Positions 8,225-17,051 of a stretch of 64,000 bases of DNA are shown here, piece after piece. Source of the stretch: Allorhodopirellula solitaria (GTDB lineage: Bacteria; Planctomycetota; Planctomycetia; Pirellulales; Pirellulaceae); assembly GCF_007859855.1 (NCBI RefSeq), contig NZ_SJPK01000008.1:174375-238374 (forward strand), written 5' to 3'. A program made the translations under genes and the position numbers. The notes beneath the pieces were generated by a model that was not told the DNA's origin, ran no database searches, and was given only the letters and a program-made list of their open reading frames with translations. Numbering within the stretch: the stretch's first letter is position 1; the number at the start of each line of letters is the position of its first letter.

Positions 8225-11200
8225 TCAGAAAGCTAGATGTTCGTGGATAAAATCTTGAGTTCGATCTACTGAGAGCATGTTGGTGCGATGGATTCCTTCC
8301 TTCTGTGAGAATTCCGTGTCCAAAGGATTGCCGCACGAGTCGTCCTCCAAACGCGTTGCGAGAAGCAATCGTCGTTTTCTATCTCGGCAGCCGGAGGACG
8401 GAGTTAGTCCAGCGTCGGCTGTATTGGGAAGATCAGGCAACTCGGAGATGAGATCGCTGGGACGCATCAAGATCGAGTTTTCGCGTGGATCGATTGGTTC
8501 TAAACCTTCACGTAGCAGCTTCCAAACATTCTGCTGGCGGCCGGCATCGTAGATTGCGACGATGTCCGCTCGCTCCACTTGCGACGGCCACGGTAAAGCG
8601 GGGGTACAGCGATTGGGGTCGAGTGCGGCCAAGCCTGGGACATCTCTTGGCCGCTGGAGGTCTGAGTGGGTTTGGCTGAGTTGCTGCATGGCCGCTAGAC
8701 GTGCCAGCAAACCACTGACACTTGCATACATGCCTGTTCCGTCCAGATGGGACATGTTGATCAGCAGGTCGGCAAGCTGGCCCCAATTGTCAGGATGGAG
8801 CATGCGGCTAGCCCCATGGGGCACTCCGGCGAAGATGATTTTGCGGACGGAATTGTCCCAAGCAACGGTCTTTGCATCGTGGCATTCGATCAAAGCTTTG
8901 GCTACCAAACCGCCTCGACCATGGGCGAGAATGTCGATGCAGTTCTCATTTGCGACACGATTCCCGAGCTGTTGCTGGAGGGCACGTGCGAGTGCATTGG
9001 CGTTCTCCAGCGGCGATTTCGAAAGCGTATGGTGGTCAAATCCCACCACGGCCGCATATTTGCGACAGACGCGACGGGAAAAGCTCTCCTGCAACATCCC
9101 CAAGACGCTTTCGGTGTCACAGAGTGTGTCGTGCAGAATTAGGAGCGTGCGGGGGACGTCACCTGAGGTCGGATAGTTGCCCAAACTCAATGCAGATTGG
9201 CCCAGTGGCTCAGCCGTCGCGTTGGGATTCACCTGTACGAGGCGTTCGCCTGCAATGCGTTCGGAGTCGTACCGTTGGACAAGTTCCGCTACCGATCCTG
9301 CGGAACGCTCCGCGATCCAATGTCCAATGGGGCGTGGAGTCAGCGGGGGGCTGAAGACACGCGGTTGGATGCCAAAGGCCTGACGCAGCGAATCGCTCCG
9401 ATCGATTTCCCATTGAAAGATTGAACCCGGTAGAGGTCGGTTTTTCTCGCCGTCTGCAACCTGCCAGTAGCGTAGACCGTTTTGATCGACGAGGCTTAAC
9501 TCAAAATGGTCATCAGGTATCGCTTCACTCGCGTCTCGGCTGCGCAGCATTTTGGCCGACATTCCTGGGCCACTGAGCGATCGACCTAGCGTGGAGACCG
9601 AGCGTTGCAGCGGCGCGTGGCAGGTGCCCCACGATCCGTCCTTGCGTCGCCGAAGAATGTCAGCCTGTTGGGACTCACTGTCGTTATGCGGTGTTGAGTT
9701 TCCGCATCTGGGCGTGGGCGGGTCGATTGACTGCATGCCGAACGTATCCATCAGCTTCATCGTCGGATTGCCGTATAGAATCAGACTTGCCCAACTGAGT
9801 CCGGCAAAGGTTCCAAGACACTCGCTCGGCTCAATCCCACCCACCGTGATCTGTTTTGCCCGAGCTTTGGCGATCCGCAGCGCTTCGCCCACACTTTCAC
9901 GCTGTAGTAGTAAAGCGTCATAGAAATCGGTGGCTAGTTGCATAGCCACCGCGTCGTCAATAGGCCAGAGCGGACCGATGTACGCAGTGACGCCCTGATT
10001 GATGAACGCGGTCGCGAGCCCAAAGACGTCGCTCTGGTAGCCCGTTGTCTCGGATTCGCCCATGCTGGATTCACAGGCATTGGCGTAGACGAGCCAAGGC
10101 GTTGAGCCGGCGTTGGCCAACGTGTTGCGAATCTCGACCGCCCATAACGGTCCGTCGGACAGAATCCAGGCGCTTTGTTCGCGGTCGTCCTCGACGTACT
10201 CGGCGTGCCCAGCGAAATGGATGATGTCGTACTTCCCCTCACGCAGCCATTCACGAACTTGGTGTGTGGTTACAATTTCATTGATTCGCACGTCTTCTGG
10301 TTGGAAGTTTAGTTCGCCACCAAGTTCCACCTTGAGTCGCTTGAACTGTTGAACGACTTGCTCCGCCTCCTCTCTCGCGCGCGGTAGTTGCTGGGCCCCT
10401 CCGAAGGACCCCAGGATTGGGTCACCGATTATCAAGACCTTCAGTCCCCGCTGCGATCGTTTCGGGACCGGTCGTGCTATTCCCGTTGGCATCGCCAGTT
10501 GTCGCCCGAGGGCGTACCGTTCTCCCAAGAATGCTGTGCCGTCGTGCATCAGTTCCCAGGGGAAACGCATCAGCGACAGCGGTAGTTGCAGCTGCAGGTG
10601 CAAGACTTGATCGGGGGTCTCCTTCTGGACGTGTTGCCGTTCGATGTTTAACGGAGTATGCAATCTTTGAATGACATCTTCGCCGAGCAAACGACCAAGC
10701 GACTCAAAGGTTTTCAGGTGAGTCTTGTTTACCCATGAGCGTTGCAGCAACCCTTCGAGGCGGCTGAGCGTGCTTCGAATCGTCTGCTCGTTGACGCGGC
10801 TGAATTGTTCGGCAACCGTGGCGCCCAACCGAGACGATTCCAACACGACGCGATAGCCGCTGCGTTTGACTACTGTACGTTGTGCCGGCGTATCCCCTAG
10901 CGGAATGGATGCCTTGAGTTCGTCGATCGTCTCCTCGTTGATCGAAAGCGTCACACAGGGCGGACGACGGAGCGCTCGAAACTGGCTGCCCGCACCCGAA
11001 ATCACCGAGTCTGGCCCCGTCAAACGCTTCAACAAATCGTCTCTTGCCCCAGCACTCGCGGTCGAAAGTAACGAGCTGATTAAACGCCACATTTCGCCCG
11101 GATGATTGCTGATCAGATTGATCGCGCCCAACAGCGATACCCAATGAACGTGCTGGTGAAAATCAAGATCAAGATAGCCGGAGTTTATCAAGCGATCGAG

Positions 11201-12772
11201 ATGTTGCGGGCGATGAATCAGGACTCCGCATCGTCGCGTTTTTTTAAGCTTCCGATCCACCCCGTCATCGGCGTCAGCACGCGGTTCGCTCGCCAAAACA
11301 AAGGACTGGCCGCTGGTAGCCAATTCGGTTGCGGCGGGCTCGAAAAGAGTGGCCACTTCTTGGGTCACTTTCAACAGATGAGCCGCATTTTCAAAATTGG
11401 CTTCTTCTTCCTGTGAATCTCGCGTCTGAAAGTCATGCCACATTGTTTCCAATATTTTGCGTCGTGATTCGGCCGCCGCATCGAGCGCGGCGCCTTTTGG
11501 CAACTTGGGGTGAAATGCCCTCTCCGAATGAGTAGCCATGAGGTTCTTAAACGCGTGTTCAAAATTGACCTGCAGTTCTTCGGGAATGCGTTCTTTTCTC
11601 TCCGCGGTGAAATGCTGAGTCAATTGCTGTCGATACCAGAACCGAAAGGGCCCCTGCTCAATTAATTTGTCCATCTCCTCACAGACGACCTGCAGCAGAA
11701 CCAGCAAGTCATAGGCAATCAGCTCGCGACCTCGTAGGTCCGGAACTGCATCGTTTCGCTCATCAAATTCAGCGACAAGCTTTCGGAAAACGCGGTCGCG
11801 CATTTCCCAGACGACGGGGTTTCCCAACGAGGCCAACATCACAAGAAGAAACGTATCCAAAGAGCGAGTGATCCGTTCCAAGTGTGATAAATCCAATGCA
11901 GAAACCACGGGCAGCAACTCCTGCTTGCTGTGATAGGTCTCGCTAATGATTCGCACCAGAACGCACCCCATCGCGCGAGGATCCCGCGGATTGGCATACC
12001 GCATATCCTTGAGCAATTTGATAAGGTTGCAGGGATCGTCATCAGATTCATCGTCGATAAGTGGATCGTCATCCTTCCATCGTAGAAGCTCCGCACAGCC
12101 GTTGATCAACTTGGCATATGACCATTCTGGCGCCTGTTCGTTATTCTCCGATCCGACCATGACGTGGACCAATGATCGCAGCTGATAGGCAATCTCCAAG
12201 AACTGCATCGAGCACATGTCAAACGCGATTAAGTCGATCGGTTTGCCATCGCGGTCTTTGACCAACTCTGCGAGCACCTCACCTAACTCAACCGGATTCA
12301 GAGCATCCTGAGCCGTACCGTCGTCACAGAACGCAAACAGTTGCTCGTAGTCGCCTGTCGAGTCAACGTTTCCCACGATCGAATCCGGCTCGGCGATTCC
12401 CGTGCCACCAAAGATGAGCGCGATGTGCCGGGCGGGACATTGCTGGATGCCCCAACGGAAAAACTTCAGCGCCGTTTCAGGGTCGCCCGTATTGATCTCG
12501 CCAATGGAATCGGCCGAAATATTGTCCATTGACTCGTCCGCGATTACGAATCGGTGGGCCCCCTCTCCCGCCAAGTCGTGTTGGACCGCAACATAGACGT
12601 GCTCGGAAGGTTTGATCTTCCGGATGTGTTTGAGATTTTTTTGGATTCGGCGGCTCCACTGACCGTGGTCGCCGCAGAGATAAAAGAGGAATAGCCAAGT
12701 CCGTGTCTCACGTTCAGGGCGTTGTTGGTCCTGAGCCATAAAGGCGGGGTCAGATTGAGAAAAAGTGGACAT
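8225..12772 (-). CDS. Clostripain-like / CHAT / alpha-beta-hydrolase-like multidomain protein
   Basis: 1515 aa from ATG at 12772 (MSTFSQS; GAGA just upstream; the frame is open to 12814). Residues ~25-260 resemble peptidase C11 (clostripain): TWLFLFYLCGD, then DLIAFDMCSMQFLEIAY with the nucleophile Cys187. The catalytic His of the W(D/N)HG motif is replaced (LIFGGTG, Thr124). Residues ~710-1010 form a CHAT (caspase HetF-associated with TPR) domain with HFAGH (His856) and ANACES (Cys900), both catalytic residues present. Residues ~1205-1400 look like an alpha/beta hydrolase, but the GHSxGG elbow reads AHGRGG (1283-1288), without Ser. There is no signal peptide, so it is probably cytoplasmic. 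The broken membrane-anchored gene follows at 32 bp. CHAT proteases are known effectors in bacterial immunity; that role here is inference. Confidence 0.85.
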   Translation of the reverse strand: MSTFSQSDPAFMAQDQQRPERETRTWLFLFYLCGDHGQWSRRIQKNLKHIRKIKPSEHVYVAVQHDLAGEGAHRFVIADESMDNISADSIGEINTGDPETALKFFRWGIQQCPARHIALIFGGTGIAEPDSIVGNVDSTGDYEQLFAFCDDGTAQDALNPVELGEVLAELVKDRDGKPIDLIAFDMCSMQFLEIAYQLRSLVHVMVGSENNEQAPEWSYAKLINGCAELLRWKDDDPLIDDESDDDPCNLIKLLKDMRYANPRDPRAMGCVLVRIISETYHSKQELLPVVSALDLSHLERITRSLDTFLLVMLASLGNPVVWEMRDRVFRKLVAEFDERNDAVPDLRGRELIAYDLLVLLQVVCEEMDKLIEQGPFRFWYRQQLTQHFTAERKERIPEELQVNFEHAFKNLMATHSERAFHPKLPKGAALDAAAESRRKILETMWHDFQTRDSQEEEANFENAAHLLKVTQEVATLFEPAATELATSGQSFVLASEPRADADDGVDRKLKKTRRCGVLIHRPQHLDRLINSGYLDLDFHQHVHWVSLLGAINLISNHPGEMWRLISSLLSTASAGARDDLLKRLTGPDSVISGAGSQFRALRRPPCVTLSINEETIDELKASIPLGDTPAQRTVVKRSGYRVVLESSRLGATVAEQFSRVNEQTIRSTLSRLEGLLQRSWVNKTHLKTFESLGRLLGEDVIQRLHTPLNIERQHVQKETPDQVLHLQLQLPLSLMRFPWELMHDGTAFLGERYALGRQLAMPTGIARPVPKRSQRGLKVLIIGDPILGSFGGAQQLPRAREEAEQVVQQFKRLKVELGGELNFQPEDVRINEIVTTHQVREWLREGKYDIIHFAGHAEYVEDDREQSAWILSDGPLWAVEIRNTLANAGSTPWLVYANACESSMGESETTGYQSDVFGLATAFINQGVTAYIGPLWPIDDAVAMQLATDFYDALLLQRESVGEALRIAKARAKQITVGGIEPSECLGTFAGLSWASLILYGNPTMKLMDTFGMQSIDPPTPRCGNSTPHNDSESQQADILRRRKDGSWGTCHAPLQRSVSTLGRSLSGPGMSAKMLRSRDASEAIPDDHFELSLVDQNGLRYWQVADGEKNRPLPGSIFQWEIDRSDSLRQAFGIQPRVFSPPLTPRPIGHWIAERSAGSVAELVQRYDSERIAGERLVQVNPNATAEPLGQSALSLGNYPTSGDVPRTLLILHDTLCDTESVLGMLQESFSRRVCRKYAAVVGFDHHTLSKSPLENANALARALQQQLGNRVANENCIDILAHGRGGLVAKALIECHDAKTVAWDNSVRKIIFAGVPHGASRMLHPDNWGQLADLLINMSHLDGTGMYASVSGLLARLAAMQQLSQTHSDLQRPRDVPGLAALDPNRCTPALPWPSQVERADIVAIYDAGRQQNVWKLLREGLEPIDPRENSILMRPSDLISELPDLPNTADAGLTPSSGCRDRKRRLLLATRLEDDSCGNPLDTEFSQKEGIHRTNMLSVDRTQDFIHEHLAF

Positions 12773-13291
12773 GGTGTTCTCTCGGGAAATTTCGCACCGA
12801 ATAGGGATGTACACCTACCCTGTGAGGCCGGTTAAGGCTACTCCTTCAGGGGGCCGTTGTCAAATTTTCCGTAGCGCTTCAGGCAGGGGCGCACAGAAGA
12901 TGCTCTGACCGGCCACGTCTTGTTCTCTCTGGCAATGCAGAACAGCGGATGTCAACTCAACTGCCATTTCTCGCGGGCGGGCGGGATGCCCGCATTCCTT
13001 GCGGCACGGAGACGCGCAGGTGTTTGTCCCTCGCGGGAAGCGACGCGGCGACGCCTCGTGTGTGTCCCCGTACTGTCAAATACCTCGGCCGATGTGACGG
13101 GCCGGTGAATCAAGGCGAGCCTCTTGACCATGGTCTGCCATCTACTCTAAACTAACGAAGGCTATTGCGATTGAGTCTCAATAGCCAGAGCGTCAAGCCA
13201 GCAAACTTTGTCCAGCCAGCCAGACATCCGTTCGCAGCACTGCTGCGATGAAGATTCCCGCCAAGCCTCCCCCCGCGCAAAGTTCTGGAAA
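12773..13291. other. Spacer upstream of the CHAT gene, divergent to the DUF1559 gene
   Basis: About 520 bp that must contain the promoters of two divergent genes. A small inverted pair is seen around 12973-13010 (gcgggcgggatgcccgc). No clear -35/-10 pair, operator or RNA gene could be assigned. Open frames here are short and unconvincing. Confidence 0.4.
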
Positions 13292-14410
13292 ATGCTTTTT
13301 ACCGCCCGTCGTTCACCGCTGCCGTGTACCTCTCTGAAACAGCGGAAGTCCGGATTCACCCTTGTTGAGCTCTTGGTGGTGATCGCCATCATTGGCGTTT
13401 TGGTCGGGTTGCTGTTGCCTGCCGTGCAGGCCGCACGCGAAGCAGCACGCCGGATGCAGTGTCAAAACAACGTCAAGCAAATTGTGCTCGGCATGACGAT
13501 GTTCGAGCACACGTTCAAGCATTACCCCTATTCTCGGACGGGTTCCTTGTGGCGAATTTTGGGGTACGTCGAGCAAACGGAACTCGGTGATCGGTTCAAC
13601 GCAGCCAAGCACCCGAATTTCAACGTGCCGACGGCATCGGAGTACAAATGGGGTTACAACGGTATCTTGTCAACGGACTGGAGCAACAAGGACCAGTTGC
13701 TCGATGGTGCGGCATCGCAACTCTCGGTGTTTCAATGTCCCAGTCGCACGGGATCCGGAACGATCATTGACAGCGACGGCTTTACAATGGGTGTCGCAGA
13801 TTACACCACCCCGCGGATTCCAGCACTTCGTCCGGAAGGACACCCGCTGTTTTATCGCGACGGCGAGCCACAGATGCAATTCAGCACGGCAATGACCCCA
13901 GCCTCGGGATCGCGGAATTTCAATCCCAACAACAAGGGCGGACGGGCGAGCAGCATCTTGGACGGCTTTTCAAACACGCTGATGTACTATGAGTGCGTCG
14001 GTTCTCCTGAACTGTTTGTGCGCGGCAGGATGGTAGACCCCACGGGCGGTCCGAGCATCGCTTGGGCGGGAGCGGGTGACGGCGTGAAAATGCGAGCCTA
14101 CCTCGGCGACAATATGACTGCCGACACGTCGAATACGAACCGTGGCAAGTCAACGTCCGCTAATCCGAACCTTCCCGATACCCCGACTGACTGCACCAAG
14201 CCAGCAGCCTGGGAAGCGACCATCGACACCTGTGGCAGCTATCGATCGCTCAACCATACCAACAAGAGTCAGCCATTCAGTTTCCATCCGGGTTCGGTCC
14301 ACATTGGGCTGTGCGATGGCTCAGTGCGGAATATCACTGACTCCATTGACCAAGGTGTGTTTCTTAACCTGATGCTGCGGGACGATCGCCAGGTTCCCGA
14401 GGAGTATTGA
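13292..14410 (+). CDS. DUF1559 prepilin-like secreted protein
   Basis: 372 aa from ATG 13292 (the frame is open to 13208). A type IV pilin-like N-terminus follows a basic stretch: [36 protein letters not shown], where cleavage by prepilin peptidase would fall between G and F. The body is the DUF1559 (SBP_bac_10) domain and ends in [15 protein letters not shown], the H-X9-DG motif typical of this planctomycete family, which is present in tens of copies per genome. It is presumably exported and assembled as a pseudopilin or surface protein; no specific role is established. The exact start is uncertain because there is no strong ribosome binding site. Confidence 0.85.
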   Translation: MLFTARRSPLPCTSLKQRKSGFTLVELLVVIAIIGVLVGLLLPAVQAAREAARRMQCQNNVKQIVLGMTMFEHTFKHYPYSRTGSLWRILGYVEQTELGDRFNAAKHPNFNVPTASEYKWGYNGILSTDWSNKDQLLDGAASQLSVFQCPSRTGSGTIIDSDGFTMGVADYTTPRIPALRPEGHPLFYRDGEPQMQFSTAMTPASGSRNFNPNNKGGRASSILDGFSNTLMYYECVGSPELFVRGRMVDPTGGPSIAWAGAGDGVKMRAYLGDNMTADTSNTNRGKSTSANPNLPDTPTDCTKPAAWEATIDTCGSYRSLNHTNKSQPFSFHPGSVHIGLCDGSVRNITDSIDQGVFLNLMLRDDRQVPEEY

Positions 14411-14610
14411 GTGATCGCAGGTCGCTCTCTTTACTCAACTTGCCGCTCAAATGAAGCAACTGTGGCAAAAGCGTGTTTCTCCCGTGGGACCGGTTGATGA
14501 AGACGTCTGGAGGCCTGTCCACCAGCGTCCAGTTGCCCTCCGAGATCGGTCTCATTCGACCCAGTGACGGGCGGAGATGCTCATCAATTACGGGAATGGA
14601 CGTTAGTCCA

Positions 14611-14648
14611 TAAAAAAAGCCACTCTGCGAAGAATCGCAAAGTGGCTA
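14611..14648 (-). terminator. Rho-independent terminator of tmRNA
   Basis: On the minus strand AGCCACTTTGCGA and TCGCAGAGTGGCT form a stem around TTCT, followed by a run of seven T. It begins six bases after the tmRNA 3' end. Confidence 0.85.
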
Positions 14649-14653
14649 ATCAG

Positions 14654-15024
14654 TGGAGGCGGGGAGGATTGAACTCCCGTCCCGCGATGCATCCACGACA
14701 CCGTCTACATGTGTAGTCAGACTATTTGTGCTCTTGCGAGCGATTCGCTTCACGAGGCGCTGCCTAACAGGCTCCCCGATTGGCTAACTCAAATCAAATT
14801 TAACCGATCGCGTCTTGAGTAAGACGACCAGCGATCCGGAATTGTGACGGACATTCGGGCGACTCCGGCGATCCCCCTCAGTCCGCGCTACCTATACTTA
14901 GGCGGCGAGTGCAAAGTTTTCTTCTGCAACTAAAATTTTTGATCAGATTTTTACGTGGCCTTCTGATCAACCACGACACGCAGGCATTCGCTTCTTGACA
15001 TCCGGTCGATTCCAAGTCGCCCCC
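14654..15024 (-). ncRNA. ssrA: Transfer-messenger RNA (tmRNA)
   Basis: Rescues stalled ribosomes by trans-translation. On the minus strand the 5' end GGGGGCG pairs over seven positions with CGCCTCC at the 3' end (discriminator A, no encoded CCA). The T-arm is GGGAG-TTCAATC-CTCCC, and the 5' region GACTTGGAATCGACCGG is the usual start of the tRNA-like domain. The tag frame is at 14898-14927: GCA GAA GAA AAC TTT GCA CTC GCC GCC TAA, encoding AEENFALAA, with LAA as the protease signal. The resume codon follows TTTTAGTT. The RNA is one piece of 371 nt. The tag matches what I recall for Rhodopirellula. Confidence 0.95.
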
Positions 15025-15184
15025 AGGTACCTGGGGTGACGTCAGTGGCGACGAAAAGTCGTCAACGACATCGAATTCCACTCTACCAGACGTAGCGGGC
15101 GGGCGAAAGGTTCACTGGAATCTGGAAAGCCCGCCAGAATGGTGCAGGGTAAGGATCCGACGCCCCGTGCTGGCACTCGTGTGT

Positions 15185-16975
15185 CTATTGGGAGTCTGTC
15201 TCGAGGCTGCGAGAGACGATGACTTGATGGGGACCGCGAACTGTCCCGTCGACGTCAACGTCGACCTGGAAATCGAACTGCCCCGCCGGCAGCTCCATCG
15301 TGGCAAAGTGGCCGCGCGGATCCCCGGTCTCGATCTCAACACGTTCGCTGGCTTCGCCTGCTCGGATCGTGGCGGATGCGGAGGGAGGGGCGTTTCGAAA
15401 GATCAGTTCGATGCGATAGGTCGCGGGCTCTCGCGCCTCTAATTTCCAGAGCCCGTTGGAACCTGCCGCCCAGGGGGTGCCCTGAATGTGCCGCCAATCC
15501 TGGCGTGTGAGCACCGTCGACGGCTCATGTTCGGTGCCGATGACGATTCGCGGAGGGGCGTAGTTATCGGGCCGTGTGGAGCTGACATCTTCAAACCAAT
15601 CGTGATACGCGGCGAGCAAACGCTTGGTGACTTGCGGTCGCTCGTCGACGAGATTGTGTTGCTGGCGAGGATCTTCGTTCAGGTTGTACAGTTCGATTTT
15701 GGGCTCGCCCACAAAACGCTCGCGGCCGAAACCGCTGGGGTGCACCAGTTTCCAGGGTGCTTCGTGAATAGCAAAATGATGATACGGGTGTGGGACGTCG
15801 CCGCGATGAGCTTGAAAGATCACTTGGCGAGTCGGCCAGCGCGGATCCTCGTTAGTGAGCAGTGGCAGGAAGCTGCGGCCGTCCATGGGATTCTCCATCG
15901 GCGGCTCGATCCCACAGGCCTCGAGAATGGTGGGCATCACGTCGATATGGGCACACAGTTCGTCAGAGGTTTGATCGGCGGGAACACGCGCCGGCCAGTG
16001 GAAGAGCAGCGGGGAGCGGATGCCACCATCGTCGACGTCAGCCTTCTTGCCCCGCATCTCGCCGACGTAACGTCTCGTATTTGGACCATTGTCGTTGAGA
16101 TAAATGACGATCGTGTTGTCGCGAATGCCGAGTCGCTCGAGTTCGCCCATCAGGCGGCCAACGTTGTCGTCGATGTTGGTGATCATGGCCGCGATCCGGG
16201 CCAGTTTGTCCTGTTCCGCTTTGGCTCGTTTGTCGGAAACCTGCCCGATAATGATCGGAGCGAAATCGACCTGCTGGTACTGCTGGTAGAGTTCATCGGG
16301 CACATCATGGAACGGCCCGTGCGGTGCATTGGTCGCAATGTAGGTGAAGAACGGCTGTTCTGTTTTCACTGTCTCTTCGATGAAGTCGATGGCAGCGTCG
16401 AAGTAGAGGTCGGTGCAGTATCCTTTCAACGGCACTTCCTCACCGTTTCGAATCAGGATTGGATCGGTGTATTTCCCCTCCGCTCCGATCGGATCGGACG
16501 GTTGGCCGATCCCACCGCCGCGGATGACGAGGCTATCTTGGAACCCCTGATCCATTGCCCGCAGCGGATAGCTATCGCCTAGATGCCATTTGCCGTAGAT
16601 ACCGGTTTGATAGCCAGCGTCGCGGAGAACTTCGGCGACAGTGACCTCTTCGGGAGCCATCATGGCGCGGCCGATGTAGGTATCGATGCAACGCGTGCGG
16701 TAGTTGTATCGCCCTGTCATCAGGCTGGCCCGCGTCGGTGCGCAGACCGGACTGACGTAGAAGTTGCTCAGGAAGCCACTCTGATCTTTCATCGTGTCGA
16801 GGTGAGGCGTCCGAATGAGATCGTTGCCCATGAATCCGTAGTCGCCCCCGCCCTGGTCGTCGCTCATGATCAAGATCACGTTGGGTGACTCGGCGCGCTC
16901 CTGGGCGACGACGACTTCGAGGTTGGTGCTGGTTGTCAGCAGCAACAGCAGCGCGAGGAAGGTGTTACGAAACAT
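15185..16975 (-). CDS. Secreted sulfatase (arylsulfatase family)
   Basis: 596 aa with a Sec signal peptide (MFRNTFLALLLLLTTSTNLEVVVAQ). The active site motif is CAPTR (Cys78), in SPVCAPTRASLMTGRYNYRT, where Cys is oxidised to formylglycine. Metal ligands are in ILIMSDDQGGGDYGFMGND and in YLNDNGPN. The sulfatase core covers about residues 30-450. The C-terminal ~120 residues are an extra beta-rich module (from WRHIQGTPWAAGSNGLW to the end), likely sugar binding. It probably removes sulfate from polysaccharides outside the cytoplasm. It lies 76 bp downstream of a second sulfatase on the same strand. No sulfatase-maturation enzyme lies in the window. Confidence 0.92.
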   Translation of the reverse strand: MFRNTFLALLLLLTTSTNLEVVVAQERAESPNVILIMSDDQGGGDYGFMGNDLIRTPHLDTMKDQSGFLSNFYVSPVCAPTRASLMTGRYNYRTRCIDTYIGRAMMAPEEVTVAEVLRDAGYQTGIYGKWHLGDSYPLRAMDQGFQDSLVIRGGGIGQPSDPIGAEGKYTDPILIRNGEEVPLKGYCTDLYFDAAIDFIEETVKTEQPFFTYIATNAPHGPFHDVPDELYQQYQQVDFAPIIIGQVSDKRAKAEQDKLARIAAMITNIDDNVGRLMGELERLGIRDNTIVIYLNDNGPNTRRYVGEMRGKKADVDDGGIRSPLLFHWPARVPADQTSDELCAHIDVMPTILEACGIEPPMENPMDGRSFLPLLTNEDPRWPTRQVIFQAHRGDVPHPYHHFAIHEAPWKLVHPSGFGRERFVGEPKIELYNLNEDPRQQHNLVDERPQVTKRLLAAYHDWFEDVSSTRPDNYAPPRIVIGTEHEPSTVLTRQDWRHIQGTPWAAGSNGLWKLEAREPATYRIELIFRNAPPSASATIRAGEASERVEIETGDPRGHFATMELPAGQFDFQVDVDVDGTVRGPHQVIVSRSLETDSQ

Positions 16976-17051
16976 CGAGTGGCAGCCGAGTTAGCGGGGA
17001 GCGGAGGCGGGCGACGGCACGTGCGTCGGCAGGCCGGGTATCGGCACCATT

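Noticed and set aside
15488-16582. 364-aa open frame opposite the first sulfatase
   Set aside because: Antisense shadow of a clear sulfatase coding sequence.
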